This document shows positions 6,590-13,753 of a stretch of 29,795 bases of DNA, piece after piece. The DNA is from JAICKN01 sp036491415 (GTDB lineage: Bacteria; Acidobacteriota; Terriglobia; Terriglobales; Acidobacteriaceae), in contig DASXCC010000257.1 of the NCBI GenBank assembly GCA_036491415.1, positions 1 to 29,795 of the forward strand. The letters run 5' to 3'. A model generated the notes under the pieces. The model worked only from the letters and a program-made list of their open reading frames with translations. It had not been told where the DNA came from and ran no database searches. Position 1 is the first letter of the stretch; every line of letters begins with the position of its first letter. The translations under genes were made by a program, and so were the position numbers.

Positions 6590-7795
6590 TTACGTCCGGC
6601 TGTATTGGTTCTTCTTCTTGTCTGTGTGCCGCTCGAGTCCCAGTTTAATCAGCCTTTCAATCAACTGGGGATAGCCTAATCCCGAAGCCGCCCACAGCTT
6701 GGGATACATGCTGATGGAAGTGAATCCCGGCATGGTGTTGATTTCGTTCAGGTAAATCTTGCGGGTTTTAGGATCCATCAGAAAATCCACGCGGGCCAGA
6801 CCGGAACAATCGACGGCCCTGAAAGCCTGAATGGCAAGCGTCTGAAATTTCTTGGTCTCCGCCTTGGTAAGTTTTGCGGGAATGTAGAGTTCCGAACCTT
6901 CGTCAAGATATTTTGCCGTGTAATCGTAGAACTCTTTGCCGGGCACAATTTCTCCGGGCACGGATGCTTCGGGCTTATCGTTGCCGAGCACCGAGCACTC
7001 TATTTCTCGAGCCTTATTTTTTTTGCCGCCCACGCCTTGCTCAATCACAATTTTGCGATCGAACTTCGCGGCTTCCTCAATCGCCGGGCCGAGCTCCTTG
7101 CGATCGTGCGCTTTAGAAATTCCTACCGACGATCCCAAATTCGCCGGCTTCACAAACACCGGATACTTCAATTTGTTCTCGACCTGCTTCTGGACTTTTT
7201 TGGGTTCCGACTCCCATTCGCTGCGCAGAATGGTGATGTGCTTCACAATCGGTAAACCAGCGGCGATAAATAAAGACTTCATCACGTCTTTATCCATGCC
7301 AGCGGCTGAGCCGAGCACGCCAGCGCCTACATAAGGAATGTCCGCGAGTTCCAGCAATCCCTGAATCGTGCCGTCTTCGCCGAAAGTTCCGTGCAGCACG
7401 GGAAAAATCACGTCCACATTGATGGCGCGGTCCGCGGAGCGGCGCGAAGGATTGTCTGTTTGAAACGGAGTGAGGGATGATCCTGCTTTCTGCGGTTCCG
7501 GCGGAACAACTACTCCTTCGCCATTCGCCAATACGGCCGCAGCAGAAGTAGCTTCGGGATCGCCTGCGCGCAGATGCCGCGACTCTTCCGTTGGCTTGCG
7601 GGAGAGCGTCTTGCCGGAAAGCAGACGCTCAGCGTCGCCGGCCGTGACCCAGCGGCCTTCTTTCGTGATTCCAATCGGCACAACTTCGTATTTGCTTTTA
7701 TCAATTGCGTTGAAAACCGAAGCCGCCGAAAGAAGGGATATTTCGTGTTCTCCGCTGCGCCCGCCAAAAAGAATTCCTACTCGAAGCTTAGCCAT
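6590..7795 (-). CDS. ddl: D-alanine--D-alanine ligase
   Basis: 401 residues from the ATG at 7795-7793. A TTG codon three codons earlier is possible but less likely, since family members begin MxKLRVGILFGG. This ATP-grasp enzyme joins two D-Ala for peptidoglycan. Visible motifs: GGRSGEHEISLLSA (11-24), VLHGTFGEDGTIQG (133-146), GAGVLGSAAGMDKDVMK, VFVKPANLGSSVGISKA and the C-terminal metal/D-Ala site YLNEINTMPGFTSISMYPKLW. The protein is longer than E. coli DdlA (364). The segment between the N-terminal lobe and DVIFPVLHG (about residues 55-125) carries an extra 25 or so residues of low-complexity Ser/Arg/Pro/Ala sequence. It lies 61 bp downstream of the arginase gene on the same strand. Its 3' end abuts the promoter of the riboswitch unit. 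Confidence 0.95.
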   Translation of the reverse strand: MAKLRVGILFGGRSGEHEISLLSAASVFNAIDKSKYEVVPIGITKEGRWVTAGDAERLLSGKTLSRKPTEESRHLRAGDPEATSAAAVLANGEGVVVPPEPQKAGSSLTPFQTDNPSRRSADRAINVDVIFPVLHGTFGEDGTIQGLLELADIPYVGAGVLGSAAGMDKDVMKSLFIAAGLPIVKHITILRSEWESEPKKVQKQVENKLKYPVFVKPANLGSSVGISKAHDRKELGPAIEEAAKFDRKIVIEQGVGGKKNKAREIECSVLGNDKPEASVPGEIVPGKEFYDYTAKYLDEGSELYIPAKLTKAETKKFQTLAIQAFRAVDCSGLARVDFLMDPKTRKIYLNEINTMPGFTSISMYPKLWAASGLGYPQLIERLIKLGLERHTDKKKNQYSRT

Positions 7796-7856
7796 AAATT
7801 CCAAGTTTGGATGCGATTCGGAATTGCGTCAATCTCAGGAATGGTTCGGGATGTGA

Positions 7857-8801
7857 CTAAAGAATCTTTTTTCCAAATGCCGAGGCCGCGAGTTCCACAG
7901 CCAGTTGCGCCGTTCGGTTGTGTTCGTCAATCACCGGATTCACTTCCACAATCTCAAAGCTCAGCATGCGGCCATGGTCAGAGATGATTTCCATGGCAAG
8001 ATGCGCTTCCCGATACGTCGCGCCGCCGCGAACCGGAGTGCCCACGCCCGGAGCGTCTTCAGGATCAATCCAATCCATGTCGAGCGACACATGATAACCA
8101 GCGGTCCCGCGGCCGGCGATGCGCAACGCTTCTTCAATCACTACGCGCATGCCGCGTTCATCAATGTCGCGCATGGTGAAAACTTCAATGCCCGCTTTAC
8201 GGATATTTTCCTTTTCTATTGCGTCAATGTCCCGCACGCCCACCAGCACGCAGTTTTCCGGATGAACCTTGGGGGAAAAATTATAAATATCTCCCAACTC
8301 AGAAGGACCGAGTCCCATGATGGCGGCCAGCGGCATGCCGTGAACGTTGCCACTCGGAGAGCTGTCGGGAGTGTTGATGTCGCTGTGCGCATCGATCCAG
8401 ATGAGACCGATTTTTTGTTCTTTGCGGCGATAAAACTCGGCAACCCCAGCGACCGTGCCAGCGGCCACAGAATGATCTCCGCCCAAAACCAGCGGCACGT
8501 ATCCTGATTCCAGCGATTTCAAAACCAGGTCCGCGCTCTTCGTGCAGGTCGCGGTGATCTCTTTCAAATATTTCGCGTGCTGGTCGCCAACTTTTTTCTG
8601 CTCCGCAATCGCCACCGCGACATTGCCACTGTCTTCCACAATGTGGCCCAGCGCCTCCAGTCGGCCTTCGAGGCCGGCTACGCGCACAGCAGAAGGCCCC
8701 ATATCCACGCCGCGCCGGGATTGACCTAGGTCGAGCGGCACACCGATCACGCGAATTTTCCTGGGGTTGATGCTGGAGAAGGCTGCGGTTGTAGGCGTCA
8801 T
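7857..8801 (-). CDS. rocF: Arginase (ureohydrolase family)
   Basis: 314 residues from the ATG at 8801-8799, which has AAGGA 5-6 bases upstream; a TTG five codons earlier is less likely. Manganese ligands are all visible: GGDHS (H110), DAHSD (D137, H139, D141) and SLDMDWIDP (D241, D243). The NVHGMP loop and the PGVGTPVRGG motif typical of arginase, rather than agmatinase, are present. Arginase hydrolyses L-arginine to ornithine and urea. The gene follows asnS by 21 bp, likely co-transcribed, and precedes ddl. No urease or ornithine-catabolic gene is in this window. Confidence 0.92.
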   Translation of the reverse strand: MTPTTAAFSSINPRKIRVIGVPLDLGQSRRGVDMGPSAVRVAGLEGRLEALGHIVEDSGNVAVAIAEQKKVGDQHAKYLKEITATCTKSADLVLKSLESGYVPLVLGGDHSVAAGTVAGVAEFYRRKEQKIGLIWIDAHSDINTPDSSPSGNVHGMPLAAIMGLGPSELGDIYNFSPKVHPENCVLVGVRDIDAIEKENIRKAGIEVFTMRDIDERGMRVVIEEALRIAGRGTAGYHVSLDMDWIDPEDAPGVGTPVRGGATYREAHLAMEIISDHGRMLSFEIVEVNPVIDEHNRTAQLAVELAASAFGKKIL

Positions 8802-8822
8802 AACTTTCCTTGCCAAACACCA

Positions 8823-10148
8823 TTACGGATAAAGTCGGTGCAGCATGCGCGGGAATGGAATGGTTTCGCGCACATGCTCTAATCCACAAATCCACGAAAC
8901 GGCTCGTTCAATGCCCATTCCGAATCCGCCGTGAGGAACGCTGCCGTACTTGCGCAGGTCCAAATACCATTTGAAAGCTTCCTCGGGTAGATTGTGTTCG
9001 TGAATGCGCTTCACCAGCAGATCATACGAAGCCATGCGCTGTGAACCGCCAATGATCTCGCCATAACCTTCGGGTGCGAGCACGTCCATGCACAGGGCCA
9101 GGTCCGACCGTTCTGGATCGGGTTCCATATAGAAAGCCTTCACCACTGCCGGATAACGATTTACGATCACCGGTTTATCGAACTGCGCCGACAAATAAGT
9201 TTCATCGGGTGAACCGAAATCTCCGCCGTATTCAAACTTGTTTTCCAGCACGCCTTTTGCGTGGGCTTCCTGCAACATCTTTACCGCTTCATCGTAAGTA
9301 ATCCGCGGGAATGGAGCAGAAATCTTTTCCAGCTTGGCAACGTCACGGCCAATCGTTTGCAAATCGGGGCGGCGTTTTTCCAGACAACGCTTCACGATGA
9401 AGCTGATGAAGTCTTCTGCCAGCACCATCAGGTCATCCAGCTTGGCGTAGGCAACTTCAGGTTCGACCATCCAGAATTCCGTGAGGTGGCGGCGCGTCTT
9501 GGATTTTTCCGCGCGAAACGTGGGCCCAAACGAATACACCTTGCCGAGCGCGAGCGCCGTTGCCTCAATATAAAGCTGGCCGGATTGCGTGAGGTAAGCC
9601 TGCTCCTCAAAATAATCCACAGGAAATAAAGTCGTGGTGCCTTCGCAAGCCGCTGGAGTAATGATCGGCGGATCGGTGAGCGTGAATCCGTTTTCGTCGA
9701 AGAAATCGCGGGCCGCTTTAATGATTTCCGCGCGCACCCGCAGAATCGCCGCCTGCCGCGGAGAACGAATCCACAGATGGCGGTGTTCCATGAGGAAGTC
9801 AACGCCGTGGTCTTTCAAAGAAATCGGATAAGGGTCGTTTTCAGAAACGCGTTGCACGACTTCCACATTGCTGACGTCGAGCTCGTATCCGCCGGGAGCG
9901 CGTTTGTCGGCGCGCACTTTCCCTTCGACGATCACGCTGGATTCCTGCGTCAATCCTTTTAGGGTGTCGAAAACTTCCGGTGGCACTGCACTTTTAGGAA
10001 CAATCCCTTGAATCTGCCCCGAGCCATCGCGAAAAATCGGGAAAAGCAGTTTGCCGCTTTCGCGGAGATTATAGAGCCATCCGCGAATGGTGATGGATTG
10101 GCCTTCATGCTTGCCAATTTCAACGATAGTTGTGACAGGGAATGCCAT
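8823..10148 (-). CDS. asnS: Asparaginyl-tRNA synthetase
   Basis: 441 residues, class IIb. The N-terminal OB-fold anticodon-binding domain spans about residues 1-105 (ITIRGWLYNLRESGKLLFPIFRDGSGQIQGIV). The catalytic domain has motif 2 FRAEKSKTRRHLTEFWMVEPE (211-231) and motif 3 GGFGMGIERAVSWICG (from residue 407). The sequence CEGTTTLFPVDYF and the 441-residue length match bacterial/archaeal AsnS rather than AspS. It charges tRNA-Asn with asparagine, which implies this organism has a direct route to Asn-tRNA. It is the second gene of a same-strand run, after a TIM-barrel isomerase (22 bp gap) and before arginase (21 bp gap). Confidence 0.95.
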   Translation of the reverse strand: MAFPVTTIVEIGKHEGQSITIRGWLYNLRESGKLLFPIFRDGSGQIQGIVPKSAVPPEVFDTLKGLTQESSVIVEGKVRADKRAPGGYELDVSNVEVVQRVSENDPYPISLKDHGVDFLMEHRHLWIRSPRQAAILRVRAEIIKAARDFFDENGFTLTDPPIITPAACEGTTTLFPVDYFEEQAYLTQSGQLYIEATALALGKVYSFGPTFRAEKSKTRRHLTEFWMVEPEVAYAKLDDLMVLAEDFISFIVKRCLEKRRPDLQTIGRDVAKLEKISAPFPRITYDEAVKMLQEAHAKGVLENKFEYGGDFGSPDETYLSAQFDKPVIVNRYPAVVKAFYMEPDPERSDLALCMDVLAPEGYGEIIGGSQRMASYDLLVKRIHEHNLPEEAFKWYLDLRKYGSVPHGGFGMGIERAVSWICGLEHVRETIPFPRMLHRLYP

Positions 10149-10170
10149 AAATCATCTGCCGCTTTTCAAG

Positions 10171-10992
10171 TTAGGCGGCTTCCAACTTCTCAAACGTTGC
10201 ACTCATCTTCTCGATCGGATTCACCTTGTCGTCTGCTTCAATCTCCAACAAGAGCGGTGGAGTATTGGGAGCGGACCGCAGCAACTCCATGGTCTGCTTC
10301 CAATCAATCGTGCCTCCACCCGGCCATAAATGCGAATCTTTGTCTTTGGCATTGTCGTGAATATGTGTGGAATGAATGTGCTTCTTTAAAATCTCAAATC
10401 CTTCTGGGATACCGCTCATCAGATGGGCATGGCCCACGTCAAAGCAGACGCCCATGTCATCAAAATGGGTGACGTGGATAAATTCCACCAGCCGCTCCGG
10501 CGTGGCCAGGTCGTTATCTATATTCTCCAGCAATAAGCGCACGCCCAGCGGCTTGGCAAACGCGCGCAAATGTTCAATGGAAGTCATGGCCGCTTCAAAT
10601 TTACGTTCATCGAAACTTTCGTTGGGAACTCCGATGTGCTGAATGAGAAAGCGGAACGGAATTTGCTCGGCCACTTCTATCGCGCGCTTGATTTCATCCA
10701 TGGCGGCGACAATCTGCGCGCGGTCGCTGGCGGCAATGTTGATTGGCGGCGCGCCCGTGCGTCCGAATTCATAGTCCGCAAACAAGGGAGCATGTACGGA
10801 ATGCAATGGCACTGGATTGTCGCGAAACCAGTCGGCAATTTCCCGCACATGCTGTTTGCGGTTCGCGTAGTCCAAATGCTGGCGGGCGGCAAAAATCTCA
10901 ATCGCCTGCGCGCCGCCGCGTACCAGACCGTCAAGTAAACCAGGATGCAGACGTTCCTTGATATGGAGATGGGTAGAGACGGCTCTCTGCAT
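10171..10992 (-). CDS. Sugar phosphate isomerase/epimerase-like TIM-barrel protein
   Basis: 273 residues matching the xylose isomerase-like / AP endonuclease 2 TIM-barrel superfamily. Metal-site segments are visible: HSVHAPL near residue 63-69, FLIQHIG, LLLENID, GVCFDVGHAHL and a C-terminal HIHDNAKDKDSHLWPGGGTIDW followed by LLLEIE. These supply the usual Glu/Asp/His ligands. Substrate cannot be read from the sequence; relatives isomerise or epimerise sugars, inositol derivatives or hydroxypyruvate. It is the first gene of the isomerase-asnS-arginase-ddl run. An AGGAAAGG lies about 12 bases before the ATG, somewhat far for a ribosome site. Confidence 0.87.
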   Translation of the reverse strand: MQRAVSTHLHIKERLHPGLLDGLVRGGAQAIEIFAARQHLDYANRKQHVREIADWFRDNPVPLHSVHAPLFADYEFGRTGAPPINIAASDRAQIVAAMDEIKRAIEVAEQIPFRFLIQHIGVPNESFDERKFEAAMTSIEHLRAFAKPLGVRLLLENIDNDLATPERLVEFIHVTHFDDMGVCFDVGHAHLMSGIPEGFEILKKHIHSTHIHDNAKDKDSHLWPGGGTIDWKQTMELLRSAPNTPPLLLEIEADDKVNPIEKMSATFEKLEAA

Positions 10993-11043
10993 GGACGAGG
11001 ACTGCCTTTCCTTCCCGCCAGCTCAGATTTAGGCGGACTTCTG

Positions 11044-11073
11044 AGGCTAGCTTAGGCAATTCCAGCTAGTCAA
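11044..11073 (-). promoter_or_regulatory. Candidate promoter of the isomerase-asnS-arginase operon with inverted repeat
   Basis: On the minus strand a -35 TTGACT (11073-11068), an 18-bp spacer and a weak -10 TAGCCT (11049-11044) lie 52 bp before the isomerase start. A perfect 6-bp inverted repeat CTAGCT-N11-AGCTAG (11047-11069) spans exactly the spacer and touches both hexamers, a placement expected of a repressor site. No dedicated regulator is adjacent. Confidence 0.4.
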
Positions 11074-11116
11074 ATCGTGGAAACACCTAACGTAACTTTC
11101 GCGTACACTTTATTGT

Positions 11117-11761
11117 TTGAAAACGATCGGACATATCCTTAAACGTTACACGAACTTTCTTTGGGCCATCCTTACTCCGCTGGGAATTTGGGGTGTTTTC
11201 ATTATTGCCACACTGGACGGCGCGGCCATCGGCCTGCCTATGGATGCATTCGTGGCCACTTACGTTTATAAGAATCACTCGCTGTTTTGGCTGTATACAT
11301 TGTTGGCTTCGGCGGGCTCCGCCGTAGGAAGCAGCGTCCTTTATTGGATCGGATACGCGGGGGGTGAGGCTTTCCTGCGCAAGAGGATGCCCGAAGAGCG
11401 TTTTCTTCAAATCCAAAAATCTTTTGATCAGCATGAATTCTGGGCGGTCATGTTTCCGGCAATGTTGCCGCCGCCTACGCCGTTCAAGCTCTTTGTTCTT
11501 TCCGCCGCAGTTTTTGAAATGAACTTCTGGCATTTTTTCATTGCGGTTTTTGCGGGAAGGTTTGTCCGCTTCTTCATTCTTTCCCTGCTTGTTATTTTCT
11601 TCGGACCGCAAATTATTCATCTGCTCGCAAAGCATTTCATCTGGGTGTTTGCCATTCTTTTGATTGCGGGCGCCGTATGGTTATTTGTTGTGTTGAGGCG
11701 GCGTAAAAGAATTAAAGCGAAAGCCGTATCGATCCAGAAAGATTCGCCTGATGGGGCTTAG
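11117..11761 (+). CDS. DedA/VTT-domain (SNARE-associated) integral membrane protein
   Basis: 214 residues. The start is TTG; an in-frame stop lies 8 codons upstream and the first ATG would remove the first membrane region. Parts: hydrophobic N-terminal segment (FLWAILTPLGIWGVFIIATLDG); a VTT-like core with ASAGSAVGSSVLYWIGYAGGEAFL; the re-entrant Pro-rich stretch MFPAMLPPPTPFKLFVLSAAVF; FAGRFVRFFILSLLVIFFG; a last TM helix; and a basic tail. DedA-like proteins are lipid scramblase or flippase-type transporters of polyprenyl phosphate or phospholipid. Which lipid is moved here is not readable. It is divergent from the isomerase-asnS operon. Confidence 0.85.
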   Translation: MKTIGHILKRYTNFLWAILTPLGIWGVFIIATLDGAAIGLPMDAFVATYVYKNHSLFWLYTLLASAGSAVGSSVLYWIGYAGGEAFLRKRMPEERFLQIQKSFDQHEFWAVMFPAMLPPPTPFKLFVLSAAVFEMNFWHFFIAVFAGRFVRFFILSLLVIFFGPQIIHLLAKHFIWVFAILLIAGAVWLFVVLRRRKRIKAKAVSIQKDSPDGA

Positions 11762-11859
11762 GATACCCGCGGAGTCTGCCCTGCCCAAAATACAGAATCT
11801 GGCCTATGGGCACATCGGCTGCCCTCACAGTAGTCTTTGCACAGCTAGGAGGAATCATC

Positions 11860-12078
11860 ATGGATAAGGATCGTGTTGAAGGCAAAGCCAAGGACATCGC
11901 CGGACGAGTGGAACGTCAAGCAGGCGAATGGACAGGAGATAAAGAAGCCCAGGTAAAGGGCGCTGCCAAACAAGCCGAGGGTAAAATCCAGAACGCAACC
12001 GGCAAACTGAAAGACCACATTCGAAACCAGCAAAACCACTCCGACGAGCCCGGAGAAGATACCGAAAACGTCGCATAA
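11860..12078 (+). CDS. CsbD-family stress-response protein
   Basis: 72 residues. The start is fixed by a strong AGGAGG at 11847-11852, 7 bases before the ATG; an upstream in-frame ATG lacks such a site. The protein is hydrophilic and repeat-like (DKDRVEGKAKDIAGRVERQAGEWTGD, then AAKQAEGKIQNATGKLKD), the CsbD/YjbJ signature. In Bacillus, CsbD is sigma-B dependent; YjbJ is an abundant stress protein in E. coli. Molecular function is unknown. It has its own terminator immediately downstream, so it is probably a monocistronic stress gene. Confidence 0.92.
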   Translation: MDKDRVEGKAKDIAGRVERQAGEWTGDKEAQVKGAAKQAEGKIQNATGKLKDHIRNQQNHSDEPGEDTENVA

Positions 12079-12115
12079 AAACATTCGCATTAAAAGTGTT
12101 GTTCTCTTCCCACAC

Positions 12116-12147
12116 AGCCCTGGGTTTTTTGCCAGGGCTGATTTTTT
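12116..12147 (+). terminator. Rho-independent terminator of the CsbD gene
   Basis: A perfect 8-bp GC-rich stem AGCCCTGG / CCAGGGCT with an 8-nt T-rich loop is followed by ATTTTTT. It lies 38 bp after the CsbD stop. Confidence 0.92.
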
Positions 12148-12274
12148 GGCGCTTGGCTAAACAGGCCATTCAGCAATAAATTCCGCAAATCGCTAGAATA
12201 TTGTGAGTAGTTTTGTTCTTCGCGCGCATCCTTTCATATATCGGAAAGTAGGCAAATGTGAAGAGCAGGAGTGA

Positions 12275-13534
12275 ATGTTGCGTACGGTAATGCGCCTGGT
12301 CGTCTTTTTTGGTTTCCTCGCCCTCATTGTTTTTGCACAACGTTTTTGGTTTTCTCACACGTGGGACGGTATCGCGCGCGTCTCCCGTCCTGCTATAAAG
12401 CGCACGCTCCAGGTCTTATGGGCATTCGCTTTGTTTGTGGTTTTGGGCAGCTTCGTTCATTTGTTCCTGGGACGGTTTCTCTCCTTGGGATGGTTCGGGC
12501 GCGTCTTCGTATTGGGCCGGCTATGGATGATCGTTTCTGTCTTCGGATTTTTGTTTTTCGAGTTGGTCGTTGGAATCGGATGGGTTTCGCATTTTGCCGC
12601 GAACCTCGTAACCCAGGATTCAGGCAGCTTTAAACCAGAGCGCCGAAATTTTCTGCGCTATGCCGCTTATTTCGTCAGCAGCATTCCCTTCATCGCCGCG
12701 ATCTATGGCTATGCGGTCGAACGCTGGGATTTCCAGGTGGAGCGAGTAGAAATTCCGTTGGCTAATTGGCCAAAGGAACTCGATGGGCTGAAAATTGTTC
12801 AGCTCAGCGATATTCATTGCAGCGACACCATGCCCCGGTCTGAAGTGGCAAGAGCTGTGCGGATGTCCAATGCGCTCGGCGCCGATCTGGCAGTGATCAC
12901 TGGAGATTTCATCAGCGGCGTCGGCGATCCATTGGAAGATTGCGTGGCAGAGTTAAGCAAACTCCGCGTTCCGCTGGGTGTTTGGGGATGCAATGGCAAT
13001 CACGAAATTTATGCGGAAGCGGAAGAGGCCGCACAACGCCTCTTTGCGCAATTCGGTATGAAGTTGCTGCGTCAGGAAAATGTTGAGCTCGCCTATCGCG
13101 CCGCGAAATTCAATCTCATTGGCGTGGACTACCAGCGCGATCATATGACGCGTGGCCCCTCCGGACCGATGCTGGAAAATATTCAGCCCCTCGTGCGTCA
13201 GGACGTGCCGAACATTCTGCTTTCTCACAACCCCAATTCTTTTCGTCGTGCGGCTGACTTAGGAATTGAACTGAGTCTCGCGGGCCACACGCACGGCGGC
13301 CAAATAAAATTCGAAGTCGTCGATCACGATGTAACTCCCGCGCGTTTGATCACCGAATTTGTCGCCGGGCTTTATCGTCTTCCATACGGCAACGGCTCCG
13401 CGACAATTCTTGAAAATGGCAACCGAACGAAAGCTGCGTGTATTTATGTAAATCGCGGTCTGGGCACCTTCGGTATGCCCGTGAGGTTGGGAGTTCCACC
13501 GGAAATCACTCTGATCACTTTACGTTCTGCCTGA
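12275..13534 (+). CDS. Membrane-anchored metallophosphoesterase (YkuE-like)
   Basis: 419 residues. The N-terminal half (residues 5-110) contains about four membrane helices. A twin-arginine-like stretch ERRNFLRYA and a further hydrophobic segment follow at 122-148. The calcineurin-like phosphoesterase domain runs from about 170 to the end: LSDIH (D179, H181), GDF (D211), GNHE (N242, H243), LSHNP and AGHTHGGQ. All dimetal ligands are present. Relatives such as B. subtilis YkuE are Tat-exported enzymes, and others hydrolyse UDP-diacylglucosamine or cyclic nucleotides. The catalytic domain is predicted to face the periplasm if the RR segment acts as a signal anchor. AGGAG at 12267-12271 is only 3 nt from this ATG, so a start at 12290 (residue 6) is possible. 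Confidence 0.9.
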   Translation: MLRTVMRLVVFFGFLALIVFAQRFWFSHTWDGIARVSRPAIKRTLQVLWAFALFVVLGSFVHLFLGRFLSLGWFGRVFVLGRLWMIVSVFGFLFFELVVGIGWVSHFAANLVTQDSGSFKPERRNFLRYAAYFVSSIPFIAAIYGYAVERWDFQVERVEIPLANWPKELDGLKIVQLSDIHCSDTMPRSEVARAVRMSNALGADLAVITGDFISGVGDPLEDCVAELSKLRVPLGVWGCNGNHEIYAEAEEAAQRLFAQFGMKLLRQENVELAYRAAKFNLIGVDYQRDHMTRGPSGPMLENIQPLVRQDVPNILLSHNPNSFRRAADLGIELSLAGHTHGGQIKFEVVDHDVTPARLITEFVAGLYRLPYGNGSATILENGNRTKAACIYVNRGLGTFGMPVRLGVPPEITLITLRSA

Positions 13535-13611
13535 AAATTTAATCGCCGCTTATTGCCTCTGTTAAGGCTTTAGATTCAGCAGCATCGCCGCTCCCATGGG
13601 GGCCATTTACA

Positions 13612-13620
13612 TGGTATAAT
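13612..13620 (+). promoter_or_regulatory. Extended -10 promoter of gyrA
   Basis: TGG-TATAAT gives a perfect -10 hexamer with the extended TGn motif, 133 bp before the gyrA ATG. No good -35 is visible. The leader would be about 127 nt and contains only weak AT-rich hairpins. Confidence 0.6.
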
Positions 13621-13753
13621 TCTTTCAGCTCATTTTGCGGATAATTCCATTAAATGCAAGTAGTTACATCGAAATCAAGTTCTGACTTTTATTCCAGCCC
13701 AAAAGCAGTTTTTGGACAATTTCTGCTAGCCGTTAGAGCTACGAATTAAACAT

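Noticed and set aside
11087..11635. 182-codon open frame on the minus strand opposite the DedA-like gene
   Set aside because: Highly charged antisense shadow. The plus-strand frame shows real TM segments and VTT motifs.
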